A stretch of DNA of 64,000 nt. Source: Paragorgia papillata. Lineage: Eukaryota; Cnidaria; Anthozoa; Scleralcyonacea; Coralliidae. This document shows positions 45,362-55,562 of this stretch, one piece after another (the first letter of the stretch is position 1; each line of letters starts with the position of its first letter). The DNA lies in NCBI GenBank assembly GCA_035771165.1, contig JAWNZC010000337.1, positions 2,521,501 to 2,585,500 on the forward strand. Reading direction: 5' to 3'. The position numbers and the translations under genes were made by a program. The notes beneath the pieces were generated by a model. It searched no databases, was not told where the DNA came from, and saw nothing but the letters and a program-made list of their open reading frames with translations.

Positions 45362-46259
45362 AACAAAACTTGTGCCTCGATGCCTCGTGTTATGAATAAT
45401 GGAGGAGAATTATGAGTCGTAAAAGTCAACAAACTGAACAAGGAAAGTTGTCAGATTTCTTTTGTTCAGTCCAATCTGATGACATTGACAGTGAGCATTA
45501 TGGTTACTCCCCAAATTTTAAAATTTTAGCCCTTAGAATACTCCTTTGGGGGGGGGGGGGGGGGGGGGGGGAGTTGCAGCTTTGCTGGGAAGTACACTGC
45601 CAGATTGGGAATTTGGACACCCAAGTTCCAGATCCTGGCTAAGACCCTGCGTGGGCCACTTTTATGTTCTTACCACGTTGTGACATCATCTGCGCATCTA
45701 TAGGGAGCTGAAGCAAATACAACGCGAATTTTGTCCGTACTCCTAAGAATTATTTGAAGGTTCTTTCTTCGTCAATGTTTGTGTTAGAAACAATTCACAA
45801 CAACAAGAGATTTTCGCGATAATAACTCCAGCGATTTCTTCGCCATTGCCAAAGAATGTAAATAAGATCCCCCTCCCACCAGTTCGATTTGTACAATAAA
45901 AAAGCTAAGCTTTCGGTCTGTTGACTCAGGCCTTTATCACTAGGGCAATTATTGCTCGGATGAAGGCCTGCATGAGTCAACAGGCCGAAAGCTTAGCAAA
46001 TAAGTATTTTACGTGGTGTTTCCACAAAACTTAACTATATTACATTATCGCCATGAAAACTTCCAAAGAATTAATCAATTTTTCTTGTAAAAATGTAAAA
46101 ATGCAGGTCTCGCAGCGGCTATTTCACCTGGAAGCAAAGTGATACCACTCTACAGTACCGTAATGCAATGCGATTTTCGCCAAAAGGTGCATTGCGCTAA
46201 GTTGGTTAAGTATGCCAAGTATGTCCCACATTTGTTCATGATAGCAGTACATCACATAC
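45362..46259 (-). other. SMC4 intron segment
   Basis: Poly-G run 45547-45572 with a possible SINE-like tail (GCCACTTTTATGTTC). A hairpin GGTCTGTTGACTCAGGCCTT / AAGGCCTGCATGAGTCAACA at 45915-45995. Confidence 0.45.
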
Positions 46260-46344
46260 CTCTCTTAAGTTCAAATCATTTCTTTCATAAGCAGCAAAAT
46301 TCTCTTTTGTCTTTTCAGCCGTTTTAACCAGAGTTTCGTAAGCT
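46260..46344 (-). CDS. SMC4: SMC4 exon f: coiled coil
   Basis: 85 nt: one base that completes Lys, then 28 codons (AYETLVKTAEKTKENF, AAYERNDLNLRE), ending in phase 0 at GAG/GTATGT. The acceptor is TTTTTCGTAG. The KENF...LRE pattern corresponds to the conserved KEKF...VRE segment of the SMC4 arm. Confidence 0.88.
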
Positions 46345-46475
46345 CTACGAAAAAGAATTGATAATCGTAGAAATTATTCATGCCGATGTCAAGTTCTTCA
46401 TATGAAGTGCTCCTCCTCCTCGTCATCACCATCACCCCCACCATCATCACCACGATCACCACTACTACTACCATC

Positions 46476-47482
46476 TAGGCTGTTGCGGTATATCGATATA
46501 TCGATAATTATCGGGTTTTTTCAAATATCGGTTATTCGGTATTTTAAATTTGAAAATATCGATATACCGAAAATATCGAAATGTTACCGAAAATATCGAA
46601 ATCTACGATATTATCGGTATTAGACGCGCGAAAACCGATTATCACTGTTTTGACGCTTGATTTTTTGTTGAACTTCTGTTGCGGAAGTTTCGGGACTCTC
46701 TTTGCGGCAAATCACGCCACCTATTGTCAAACTATGACTCATCCTGAATACCTAATGCATTTCAATTCCCAAAGCGCATATTTCACGGGCTGTCGACTCG
46801 ACAGTGTCGAGGATAGACCCATCGCAGTCTTTAGAAATTTTTTTCGCACGCGATGAGTCATCGCTGACAGATGCAGTATATACCGACTGGCGGACTCAAT
46901 CGACAATCTCCAGACTTCTTTACTGCCGATGGCGATGGTGAACAGATGAACGACGACACTGTCACTGAAAAGCCGAACGAGCTTATTGTCGTCAAAGAAG
47001 CTCTTTTAAAAGAATGAAATAAAAGTAGCGTGCTGCGTAGGCAGTGTAGAAATAACAATCGAAATATAGTAACTTAGGTTAGATATACTGCCGAAACAGA
47101 GAACGTAGGAATCTAACGTTTCGAGCGAAGGCCCTTCGTCAGAGAGAAACCTCTTTTAAAAGAAGCTGTGTTCGCTTCAAGTGACGTTCCTGAAGACGAG
47201 CCATGTCAACCACCGCCACAGAAACGTCAGAAAGTCAAGAAGACGCTTGGCTCCCTGACCACCATGCGGAAGTCGTCGCAGATATCATCGCCATCACAGT
47301 CGCCGCGCGATCGATTGCAGAAGGAGATGGATAAATACATAAAAATCCAAACAATTGATGGCGAAAAATTAGGCTTAAAATATAGTTAATTTCCATCGTG
47401 GAAAAATATCGATATATCGATATTATCGGGGTTTTTCTTTCGATAACCGATATCGGTATTTTTTCAATACCGCAACAGCCTA
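46476..47482 (+). mobile_element. hAT-like element with transposase remnant
   Basis: TIR TAGGCTGTTGCGGTAT at 46476 and its complement ending at 47482; 8-bp flanks CTACCATC and CTACCACC differ at one base, matching the 8-bp TSD of hAT transposons. Inside, subterminal ATCGATAT-rich repeats flank a 73-codon remnant (47168-47389) with KKTLGSL and RDRLQKEMDKYIKI followed by TIDGE, the linker region seen before the C-terminal dimerisation domain of hAT transposases. Nearly all of the transposase is missing and a retroposon fragment interrupts it. Confidence 0.65.
47015..47150 (-). mobile_element. Penelope-like fragment with 14-bp TSD
   Basis: 136 bp of the same unit as 54518-54899 (AAAAGTAGCGTGCTGCGTAG to CGTCAGAGAGAAAC on the plus strand), flanked by CTCTTTTAAAAGAA at 47001-47014 and 47151-47164. 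It splits the transposase remnant of the surrounding hAT-like element, so it is the younger insertion. Confidence 0.7.
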
Positions 47483-48182
47483 CTACCACCACCAGAGTGC
47501 AATATAACGGTCGGTCACCGGCCATATTCCGCGCAAAACGCGGATATGGCCGTCCACTGATTGCTCTGCACAGACATTTTGGCCGACCATTTGGCCGCAG
47601 TAATTTCTCCCTCATTCTCGCAAAACCAAAACGTAATCGGTTACACGTGCAATGGAAGATGTTTTCCCGCATTGAGCCAGCCTTTTCTAGCGCACTCTGT
47701 TTTGAGTCGTTAAGTGCGAAATATCGCTTATTCAACTTCGAAGCTAATTTCTCAAACTATCCGTATAATCTGCTTAATTAAGTACTTAGTACTGAACTTA
47801 TATTATGTTATATAGTAAATTAGTAATACCTGTTAATATTTTTTGTCATGTATTAGGATAAGTATTTTATATTTATACTGTGACTAAGTTGTTGTTCTAT
47901 TGACCATTGTGCATACGGTTGTGCCAGTGAGGTTGTTACAATGTATTGTACAAGCCAGAGTACAACTTTTCTTTTATTTAAGTTTTATTTCTGACATAAT
48001 GTCAGACCAAGTTTTTTGAATTATATTGCACTCTGACCACCACCATGACCACCACCATCACCACCACCACCATCATCATCAACATCATCACAACCTTGAC
48101 CGTTTTTGTAAAGATAAATCACTGCATGGGATCGTGAGTACTTGTAAGCGTGTAATTTTCTAATAATGTTCATTGGGCTTAC
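47483..48182 (-). other. SMC4 intron segment with CCA-rich simple repeat
   Basis: (CCACCATCA)n-like runs at 48028-48090 mirror 46415-46470 on the other side of the hAT element. 47500-48000 shows GGTCGG..CCGACC short inverted blocks only. Confidence 0.45.
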
Positions 48183-48225
48183 TTAGAAAGTGTGCTTTGT
48201 TCCTTTCCTTTTTCATTCGTTCGCT
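48183..48225 (-). CDS. SMC4: SMC4 micro-exon e: coiled coil
   Basis: A 43-nt exon: two bases, 13 codons (RTNEKGKEQSTLS), two bases. Acceptor TTTTTTATAG and donor TAA/GTAAGC. Joining it between its neighbours gives continuous coiled-coil sequence of the length expected for SMC4 (63 residues from the start of exon d to the KENF of exon f). It was found by phase and spacing, so it is the least certain exon of the set. Confidence 0.75.
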
Positions 48226-49154
48226 CTATAAAAAACCAAACCAGATGTATCACAAATACAAAATGATTGTACGTTATAAAACTAATTAACATTTTTATAA
48301 CAAACTAGAGGACACTCAGAGACAACATAGACCACTTTCAGAATAGACACCACTTTAAATATTCTTTTATGCCTTTCCATCGTGTCTTTGACTATTAATA
48401 TGTGCACTGCATTTCCTGAGCTCTGTTTACTGGGAATAGTAAAAGACGTTTACACACAATATGGAATAAATATGGCTATGGTCCCCCTGGACCAAAGCCG
48501 CTTTTATTAAAAATTCGTAATTAAATTACCTAATTAATTTCCATAGTGCAAACTGATGATTGAGCCCAGTAAAAGTGAGGGCAATAAAACGCCAAAGCAT
48601 CATTATGCAAATGATATATACTGAATGATGTATACTGAAACACACCTTGATGCAAACTGCCCAAATGCAAGTATTTCTTGCGACCACTGTAAAGCAATGC
48701 AGCCTAGTAAAATCTTTCAAAATGTGGATGTACAATTTTTCCAAATGCAATACACGGTGCACGGTGCACGGATCTGATAAGTACTTCCATTTTAAGATAA
48801 ATTTTGAAATGTCAACTATGTATCAATACTAACGCTCAGTGTGAATTAACGATTGTAAAAGATTATAGTCCTTGTCATTGGACAATTACTTGTTAAATTA
48901 TGGGTTCTTCCTCACATCTCGAAGGTCTGTGCAGCTGAATGAGACAGCACGCGTGGAAGAGATATCCTATAACAGCTAGATCGCACTATGCCAGGGGGTG
49001 GCTGTAATTCTAACCCTATCCTATATGCAAGACAGACCACCTGTTACGTTATGTTAGTCTGATAACAAGTTATAGAATCCTTACACAAGTTATTACATTA
49101 TTTATATTACACTTTACAATACAGACCAAAGGATGGAAAACATAAAAATTATAT

Positions 49155-49320
49155 TGGTGCCCAAATATTCCCTTTATGTGCATCTAAGTGAGCCTTTCTG
49201 GCCTCGCTATGAAGCAAAGATTCTTTGGAATTGCAGACACACAAACGAGACCAGAAAGGCTGATTAAGATGCACATAAAAAAATATTCAAATTAATCACC
49301 ATTATGAAGGTGGTGTATAG
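49155..49320. mobile_element. MITE, ATAGACC family
   Basis: AATATTCCCTTTATGTGCATC...AAAGGCTGATTAAGATGCAC AT form the inner arms, as in 59199-59381. Confidence 0.6.
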
Positions 49321-49739
49321 AATACCTCTGCTAGCGAGTTAAACGATTGCTACTGTACGTCGCAGCCTACTAGCGAGTTATTAGAGGATATTTATATACA
49401 TGTAATAGAATATAGGGAAACAAACCATTGCGCTAACAAAGCTAGCATACCAGACCTATACATGTATGAATAAAATTCCTAGGATGCAGACTAGTTCCTA
49501 GTCCTCTTTTCTCTCGATACTTATTTTGGTGACGTCACAGAATAGAGACCGAGCGAGAGGACTAGCGGAAAATGATCCATCTTTATCCGTCATGATCCTG
49601 CTGGAGCTCGGATTCTTCTCAACGAGGGCACTGCGGTTTTAAACAAACTTGTTCTTGAGAGCAGACAGCAAACGAGTAGGTTTCTTTATTTTACATTACA
49701 TTAAAAGATTGTTACATACGAGGGTATTGCTTTGTTATA

Positions 49740-49850
49740 AATTAAAGTAGTGTGCTGCGTAAGAAGTGATGGTGTTGAAATACATTTATACGAATCAAAA
49801 TATGCTACTTTCACGTTTCAGCAGTAGCTCAACCTTGCTATATGTTATAA
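49740..49850 (-). mobile_element. Diverged copy of the same retroposon end
   Basis: AAAGTAGTGTGCTGCGTAAG followed by AGTGATGGTGTTGAAATAC and later TCAGCAGTAGCTCAACCTTG resembles the GCAGCACGCTAC terminus of the elements at 47015 and 54899. No TSD resolved. Confidence 0.4.
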
Positions 49851-50013
49851 AGAATTGTGCAGACCGATGTGAGTGTTATCTGCCTTGGTTTTCCTTGGCA
49901 CGGCGGGCTGGTGCTTGTATAATTTGGGGCCAAGCTAAACATTTTTCTCCAGGCCTCTCACAATTTCGGTCTGCCGATCGACGTTAAAAAAGAAAGGCCT
50001 GGAAACCAGGCTG

Positions 50014-50938
50014 CTTAGGATGAATATACAAGAGCCCAATCTCGTACCCAGAGCCTGCGATCCTTTTGGTCATTACCAAGGAACGGAGGCTCTGGGAAAC
50101 TCCGATGAAACTTCCCTATAATTTGTTACTGTCATCGACGATATTTAGCTTGTTTGAAGACCAGGGGAAATATTTGTTTACCGATAAAGAATGGCCAGGG
50201 TGTTTTACAAAGCTCTTGACAAAGCGTTGCGATACAAATGGTCTTTCTTAGCTTTTCTCTAAATCGTCAACCGGACGATTTGACGAGAGTGTTTTATATG
50301 TCCGCGTCGCCGTCGGCACTCCGCAGTAGGGTTCGGCTCAGCCGCTCAGGTAAGTAATTGTACTTTCTGTCAGGAATTTTGGCTAAATTACATCGACCTT
50401 GTATTCTCTAATATAATTTTAAGAATTACGAGACGAGTCAGACGATGGATGTTTGTTTGGCGACGGAGCGAGAATAATAATAGTTTTAACTTGTAAATTG
50501 TCGGGATTTTTGCTGTTTTTAATTATTTTATGTGTTCAATTGTATTTTGGGTTTGTCGTGTATAATTATGTGTTACAGCACGTCGAGAAATCGATAAAAC
50601 AGGTTAGCAATGTGCACATTATTTGAAATTTTACTGTTTTTAAACTAACCAATCAGATGGCAAGTTTCATCGGAGTTCCCCAGAGCCTCCGTTCCTTGGT
50701 AATGACCAAAAGGATCGCAGGCTCTGGGTACGAGATTGACAAGAGCCCAGCTCAAAATACGTATAGATAAAGACATATCTGTGTATAAACAATAAATAGT
50801 AACATTCTCAAAGCGCGTTGCAACGAAATGTCACTATATTAAATCTTATTTTATAAAATCTCTCTATTTATTGTTTATACGCAGATAGATGTCTTTATCT
50901 ATACGTATTTTGAGCTGGGCTCTTATATTCATCCTAAG
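50014..50938. mobile_element. Palindromic element hosting a nested insertion
   Basis: Ends CTTAGGATGAATATA and complement. When 50037-50738 and one TSD are removed, the arms (to AAAATACGTATAGATAAAGAC) pair almost perfectly, showing the order of insertion. Confidence 0.65.
50037..50738. mobile_element. CAATCTCG family element, 702 bp, 9-bp TSD
   Basis: TIRs of about 90 bp starting CAATCTCGTACCCAGAGCC; the 9-bp repeat ACAAGAGCC lies at 50028-50036 and 50739-50747. It is inserted in one arm of the palindromic element 50014-50938. The interior carries no transposase. Confidence 0.75.
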
Positions 50939-51187
50939 AATACGATTTCCGCCCGTGGTAAATCATTTGTTACCACTATGAATAAAATGATTGCACTCGT
51001 ACATCAAGCCAAAAGAATAACACATGTCCCTTGTCCACGATTCTTTTAAAGATGCAACGGAATAAATGTTAAAACCGTTTGACGTGCAAGACTTTCAACA
51101 TAAAATTGCACGTGCATCTGTAAACGTGCATAATGTCCGTTACCCTGCGAGTCCGAGTCCCTTTCCGACCTACGCAGGCTTCGGGGG

Positions 51188-51737
51188 AAAGTGGGCTCTG
51201 CCAACAAACTCGACATTTCTTTTTGAGCATGCGTGAACGGTTGCCAAGATACTATTTTGGGCCCAGGCTCTAACGCGTTACTTGCTATTTTCCTGCTTGC
51301 GGGAACACCGCTGCCAAACGTTTGCGCATGCGTGAATTTGCTAGAGTAGACATTGCAAGAGAAGTGGGAACTAGCTGTGGCAACAACAACCAGACAGTGA
51401 AGACTTGACTATTCATTTGTGTTTAAAAAAAAGGGTCATGAAAATTACGAAGGGGTCATTTCAGAATATGTTACAATATTGACAAAGAAGCCATGCACAA
51501 ATTACCTACCTTATCTTTTTGGTAGTATGCTTATAATTTTAACTTTTGTGTCGGACCAGTCCAAATATTTCAGTGTTTTCCCGCTCTTTTTTTGATGTGC
51601 GAGCATGCGCGAAACGTTTGGCAGCGGTGTTGCTTGCGGGTTGCTTCTGGGTGCTCATAAACTAGAACTTGTTTGACCAGTGCAAAACCTGACCCAAACT
51701 TGGGGCGAAGATCGAGTTTGTTGGCAGAGCCCACTTT
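51188..51737. mobile_element. Outer TIR element around 51304-51631
   Basis: AAAGTGGGCTCTGCCAACAA ACTCGA reads at the left, and its exact 26-bp complement ends at 51737. No TSD resolved. Its right end lies about 50 bp from the donor of SMC4 exon d. Confidence 0.6.
51304..51631. mobile_element. AACACCGCTGCC family element, 9-bp TSD, copy 2
   Basis: Same TIR; GCTTGCGGG is duplicated at 51295-51303 and 51632-51640. Shares interior blocks with 4241-4600 in the opposite orientation (for example TCGGACCAGTCCAAATATTT). Nested in 51188-51737. Confidence 0.72.
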
Positions 51738-51785
51738 GCAGTACAGGGCAAATATCCGTTAGTTAATCATCAAATGTCGTCTCAC

Positions 51786-51883
51786 CTGTGCAGTCTGCTA
51801 TCCCTTTTTTCATCTTATTATATCCTTCTATTACTCGATCGTATTTTTCTCTTCCCTTTGCAATGTTTTGATTGCACTCAAAC
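51786..51883 (-). CDS. SMC4: SMC4 exon d: coiled coil
   Basis: 98 nt. The first base completes an ATG (Met) codon left open by the previous exon, then 32 codons follow (FECNQNIAKG, REKYDRVIEG, YNKMKKGIADCT) and one base is left over. Donor ACAG/GTGAG. The similarity to SMC4 alone is weak, but the phases at both ends and the gapless spacing to flanking conserved exons support it. Confidence 0.82.
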
Positions 51884-52205
51884 CTTAATAAATAATGAAC
51901 AGAAAAAAATCGTCACCACGATTAACCTTAGTATTAAGTACTGTTTAATAAATGAGCAGGAGTGTTTTATCAGATATAAACTGCGAGTTTATTGAACGGC
52001 TTCAAAAACGAACCACTTGGTAAGTTCATTGGCGTAGTAAGTTTGAAATATAACCTTGTCTAAGCCGAGAAAATCAAAGCTAAAGTTCATGTAAATCAGG
52101 AGGTATCTTTATCACATATAAAGACACTGATTAAACTTTAATTTCTTTTGAATTTTCCTCGTGAATTATTAATGAGTTTTTGAAGCATCCAGAAATCACT
52201 GATCA

Positions 52206-53962
52206 TTAGGGACCTTAAGCAAGCTAGGACGACGATGGCAATTAAGTTACTGCATTTAAAATAAATCATGGATCAGGACATCGTATATTGTATGTTTTAT
52301 GTATTTTGTAAGATCTTTAAAAAGCAGCCATAGCTTCGACAATATAACGTATGATAGATTAACGCCTAAATAAACTAACAGCTTTTGCTGTTCCTTGCCA
52401 CAACGTTGTCTTGAAAACGTGAAAACGTTTCAGTTGACGTTGTATGTGCAACGAGGACGGTCTTGGGATAATTCTTGGGACAATACGAAACTATTACACG
52501 TATTTGCCAGCAATACGGTGAAACCTTTACTCTAATAAAGAGCAGCTGTTGCTCAAGTTGCCAAGATTTTCATATATAGATTCTCGTAACACGCTCCCCA
52601 CGCTAGCCTCCGTTGCAGACGTTTTATGTGAGGGGAGGGAATCACATAAAACGTCTGCAACGGAGGCTATCCCTACGCAACATTCTACTTTTGTAAGTAC
52701 ATGTTTGTAAAAGTTGCTCATTTGGGTTCATCTCATAGTGTAGTCTTCAACAAGACTGTTGATGGTGGTAGTCATGACTGACGTTTCAACGGCCTCAGCA
52801 TAGTCAATCGAGATATGGTCTGGAAACTCAGCTAAAGTTTTTGGGCTATCTTTTTGCTCGCCTTTATGCATTTTTGTGCACGGTGCACGGTCACTGAACA
52901 CATTGTATTTTAGTATAACGAACGAATTGTCCAATAGCAACGTTTCGGTTCAATCACTCAACCGTGCTATTTAAATATTAACAAACCTAAAACAAAGGCT
53001 GTGCACGGTGTAAGGTACGGTTCAACATAAAATCCCAGCTCATTATAGGCGCTTTGAAGTTTGCCGAGTTTCCAGACCATATCTCGATTGACTATGGCCT
53101 CAGCGGTGGTCATCCTCATAGTCAAGCAAAAAGCTTGTTGACCAGGTCCGCTTATATTTATGTGTCTGGTTCATTAGGTCATGGTTGAGTAGCAGTCGTA
53201 GCGTTATATGAGTAGGTGCTGTTTGTCTGACCACGGTTGTCTGACAAGTTCCTGGCTACAGTGTCCAAGGCCATAGTGAATGTCTGACAGATTCGTGCTA
53301 CAAGTATTAGGGACCTTAAGCAAACACAACGCGAACGTCACGACGACGCCCCAAGTGCAATAGTATTTTTCAACGAAAACAAAGCTTTGAATAATTTGAA
53401 GTCCCAAGAGTGATCCCAACACCGTCCTCGTTGCACATACAACGTCAACTGAAGCGTTTCCACGTTTTCAAGACAACGTTGTGGCAAGGAACAGCAAAAG
53501 CTGTTAGTTTACTTAGGCGTTAACTTATTATCCCCGATGGTTGTCGGAGCTATGATTGCTTTTAAAAGGTCTTACAAAACATGAATTATTAATGATAATA
53601 ATTCATGAGGAAAACACAAAGAAAAATCATAACCGTATCGTGGTTTTATATCTGATAAAATTTTCTCCTGATTTACATAAACTTTAGCTTTGATTTTCTC
53701 GCCTTAGACAACGTTATTTTTCAAAATTACTACGCCAACGAACTTACCAAATGGTGATCGTTTTTTAAGCCATTCAAAACACTCGCGGAACGTGTTTTAT
53801 CAGATCTAAAACACTCGGCTTCGCCTCGTGTTTTATATCTGATAAAACACTCCTGCTCGTGTTTTAAATAGTACATAAAGCATACAATATACGATGTCCT
53901 GATTCATTTTAAATGCAGTAACTTAATTGCCGTCGTCGTCCTAGCTTGCTTAAGGTCCCTAA
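52206..53962. mobile_element. 1.76-kb inverted-repeat element with nested insert
   Basis: TAGGGACCTTAAGCAAGCTA at left and complement at right; arms of about 270 bp share GTTCCTTGCCACAACGTTGT and AACGAGGACGG. The right arm is split by 53581-53870, an element ending AATTCATGAGGAAAACAC, whose inverted relative lies just outside at 51940-52190. A further partial TIR occurs at 53308. No transposase seen. Confidence 0.6.
53581..53870. mobile_element. ATTCATGAGGAAAACAC family element, nested
   Basis: Starts ATTAATGATAATAATTCATG AGGAAAAC; contains hairpins TCTAAAACACTCGGCTTCGCCTCG. Related ends at 17876, 21354, 25797, 30420 (inverted) and 52150 (inverted). Confidence 0.5.
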
Positions 53963-54085
53963 TATTAGACAGCTTAATTGATTAAACCAAACTAAATGTT
54001 GTAGAGATTATAAGTGAAGGAAACTAAGTATCGCGTAAGAATATACATAAGACCAAACCAGGCCCAGTTATGCAACATCAAGGCC

Positions 54086-54165
54086 TTCTGACTAGGAATT
54101 GAACCCACGACCCTGTGATGCTAGTGCAGTGCTCTGCACTAGCTACGCGACGGAGGCTGTTATAT
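54086..54165 (-). mobile_element. tRNA-derived sequence, probable SINE head
   Basis: Minus strand reads GCCTCCGTCGCGTAGCTAGT ... GGTCGTGGGTTCAATTCC, with A- and B-box-like blocks at tRNA spacing. The anticodon stem does not pair well, so it is not an intact tRNA gene. Confidence 0.5.
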
Positions 54166-54517
54166 ACCAAGAGTTTAGTCAACGAGTTCTGTATATATGA
54201 TGATAGTAATTCCTGGCTGCACTGAGTTTGGCAGCAGTGGGTGTTCTACAGATTCATGACCATCATGGCTATTAAAGCTACACAGTGGCAATAGATGTTC
54301 CACATGTTATTACTGTGTGACTGCAGTGTTTAACGTCACAGTGGATGTTCTAAAGGTACTTGTTTAATATATGGCCTGATTGCAGGTTGATTTAGCATGA
54401 CGAAGGCTACAGTTAATGTTCCACATGTTCCTGGCTACCATGGCTAAAGCCACTGTACATTCATTTCCACAGGTTCTTTTCTTCATTTTCTACTGTAGCT
54501 GATGCCTACACTGTACA

Positions 54518-54899
54518 ACAATCGAAATGTAGTAAGGTTAGATATACTGCCGAAACAGAGAACGCATAAGTCTAACGTTTCGAGCGAAGGCCCTTCGTCA
54601 GAGAGAAACGTAAAGAGTGTAAAGATAGATAATCATGTGACCAAAAATAAGTCAATCGGATAAATCAGATAATAATTTGTTATTGTTATTTTTATCTGAT
54701 TGGCTTATTTTTGGTCACATGATTATCTATCTTATATAAGCTCGTTGTTTGTTTACACTCTTTACGTTTCTCTCTATAACAAAGGGCCTTCGCTCGAAAT
54801 GTTAGACTACTATACATTCTCTGTTTCGGCAGTATATCTAACCTTACTATATTTCGATTGTTGTTTCAACACTGCCTACGCAGCACGCTACTTTTATTT
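54518..54899. mobile_element. Penelope-like palindromic insertion with 13-bp TSD
   Basis: 382 bp flanked by the direct repeat CCTACACTGTACA (54505-54517 and 54900-54912). The two arms are inverted copies of one unit (AACAATCGAAATGTAGTAAG...CTAACGTTTCGAGCGAAGG...TCAGAGAGAAACG), with the right arm longer and ending in the GCAGCACGCTACTTTTATTT terminus. Inverted partial end copies, 5' truncation and a 10-15-bp TSD are hallmarks of Penelope-like elements. Confidence 0.65.
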
Positions 54900-55121
54900 C
54901 CTACACTGTACAGTCGGGTATCTTGAATGTTCAATGATTTCTATGGTCGCTAACCATTCACAGTAATTAAATAATTCGGTGTTTGGAAATGCTGACGAGA
55001 CTCTCCTATTCGTGTGTGATATATACAGTACATGCCAATATTAAAGTAAAGCTGAGTGTACATTTATTTCATCAGATAGCAAACTTGCTTTTAAATTAAC
55101 TACATCGTATACTGTACTTAC

Positions 55122-55249
55122 ATGTATACTTGGTATAATTTGTTTTTCTCCTTGATTACACTATTTTCCATATTTAAATATTCCACAGCTTCATTTTTTG
55201 TGCCCTCCAGTTCATCTTTTTCCTTTTCCACTGATTTCACTCTATTAAG
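55122..55249 (-). CDS. SMC4: SMC4 exon c: start of N-terminal coiled coil
   Basis: 128 nt: 42 codons plus two bases (AT) that are completed by the next exon. Encodes LNRVKSVEKEKDELEGTKNE and VEYLNMENSVIKEKNKLYQV, charged heptad-rich sequence matching the beginning of the SMC4 arm. Donor is CAT/GTAAGT and acceptor TTTGTAG. Confidence 0.93.
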
Positions 55250-55376
55250 CTACAAATAATCAAATTATTAAGTAAAAGTTACTATCGCAAGTGAAGTGCT
55301 GCTTCAAATGGGACAAAAACCTTTAGTCTACTCTGCAGGCAACTCTGTGTAGTATGTGGCCAATGTGACACCCCCC

Positions 55377-55562
55377 TTGCCCACTCCACCCGAGATTGCC
55401 CATTCCACCCGAGATTGCCCACTCCACCCAAGATTGCCCACTCCACTCAAGATTGCCCACTCCACCCAGGATTGCCCACTCCACCCAAGATTGCCCACTC
55501 CACCCAAGATTGCCCACTCCACCTAAGATTGCCCACTCCATCCAAGATTGCCCACTCCACCT
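55377..55562 (-). repeat. 19-bp minisatellite, about 10 copies
   Basis: Unit GATTGCCCACTCCACCCAA on the plus strand, near SMC4 exon c. Confidence 0.92.

Noticed and set aside
47110..47150. CTGACGA..GAAA motif in the Penelope-like unit as a second hammerhead
   Set aside because: On the minus strand CTGACGA, a GGGC/GCUC hairpin and GAAA are present, but the A15.1-U16.1 pair and a UH cleavage site cannot be placed; I do not call a ribozyme.
54086..54165. Functional tRNA gene
   Set aside because: Anticodon stem fails to pair; SINE-like context.
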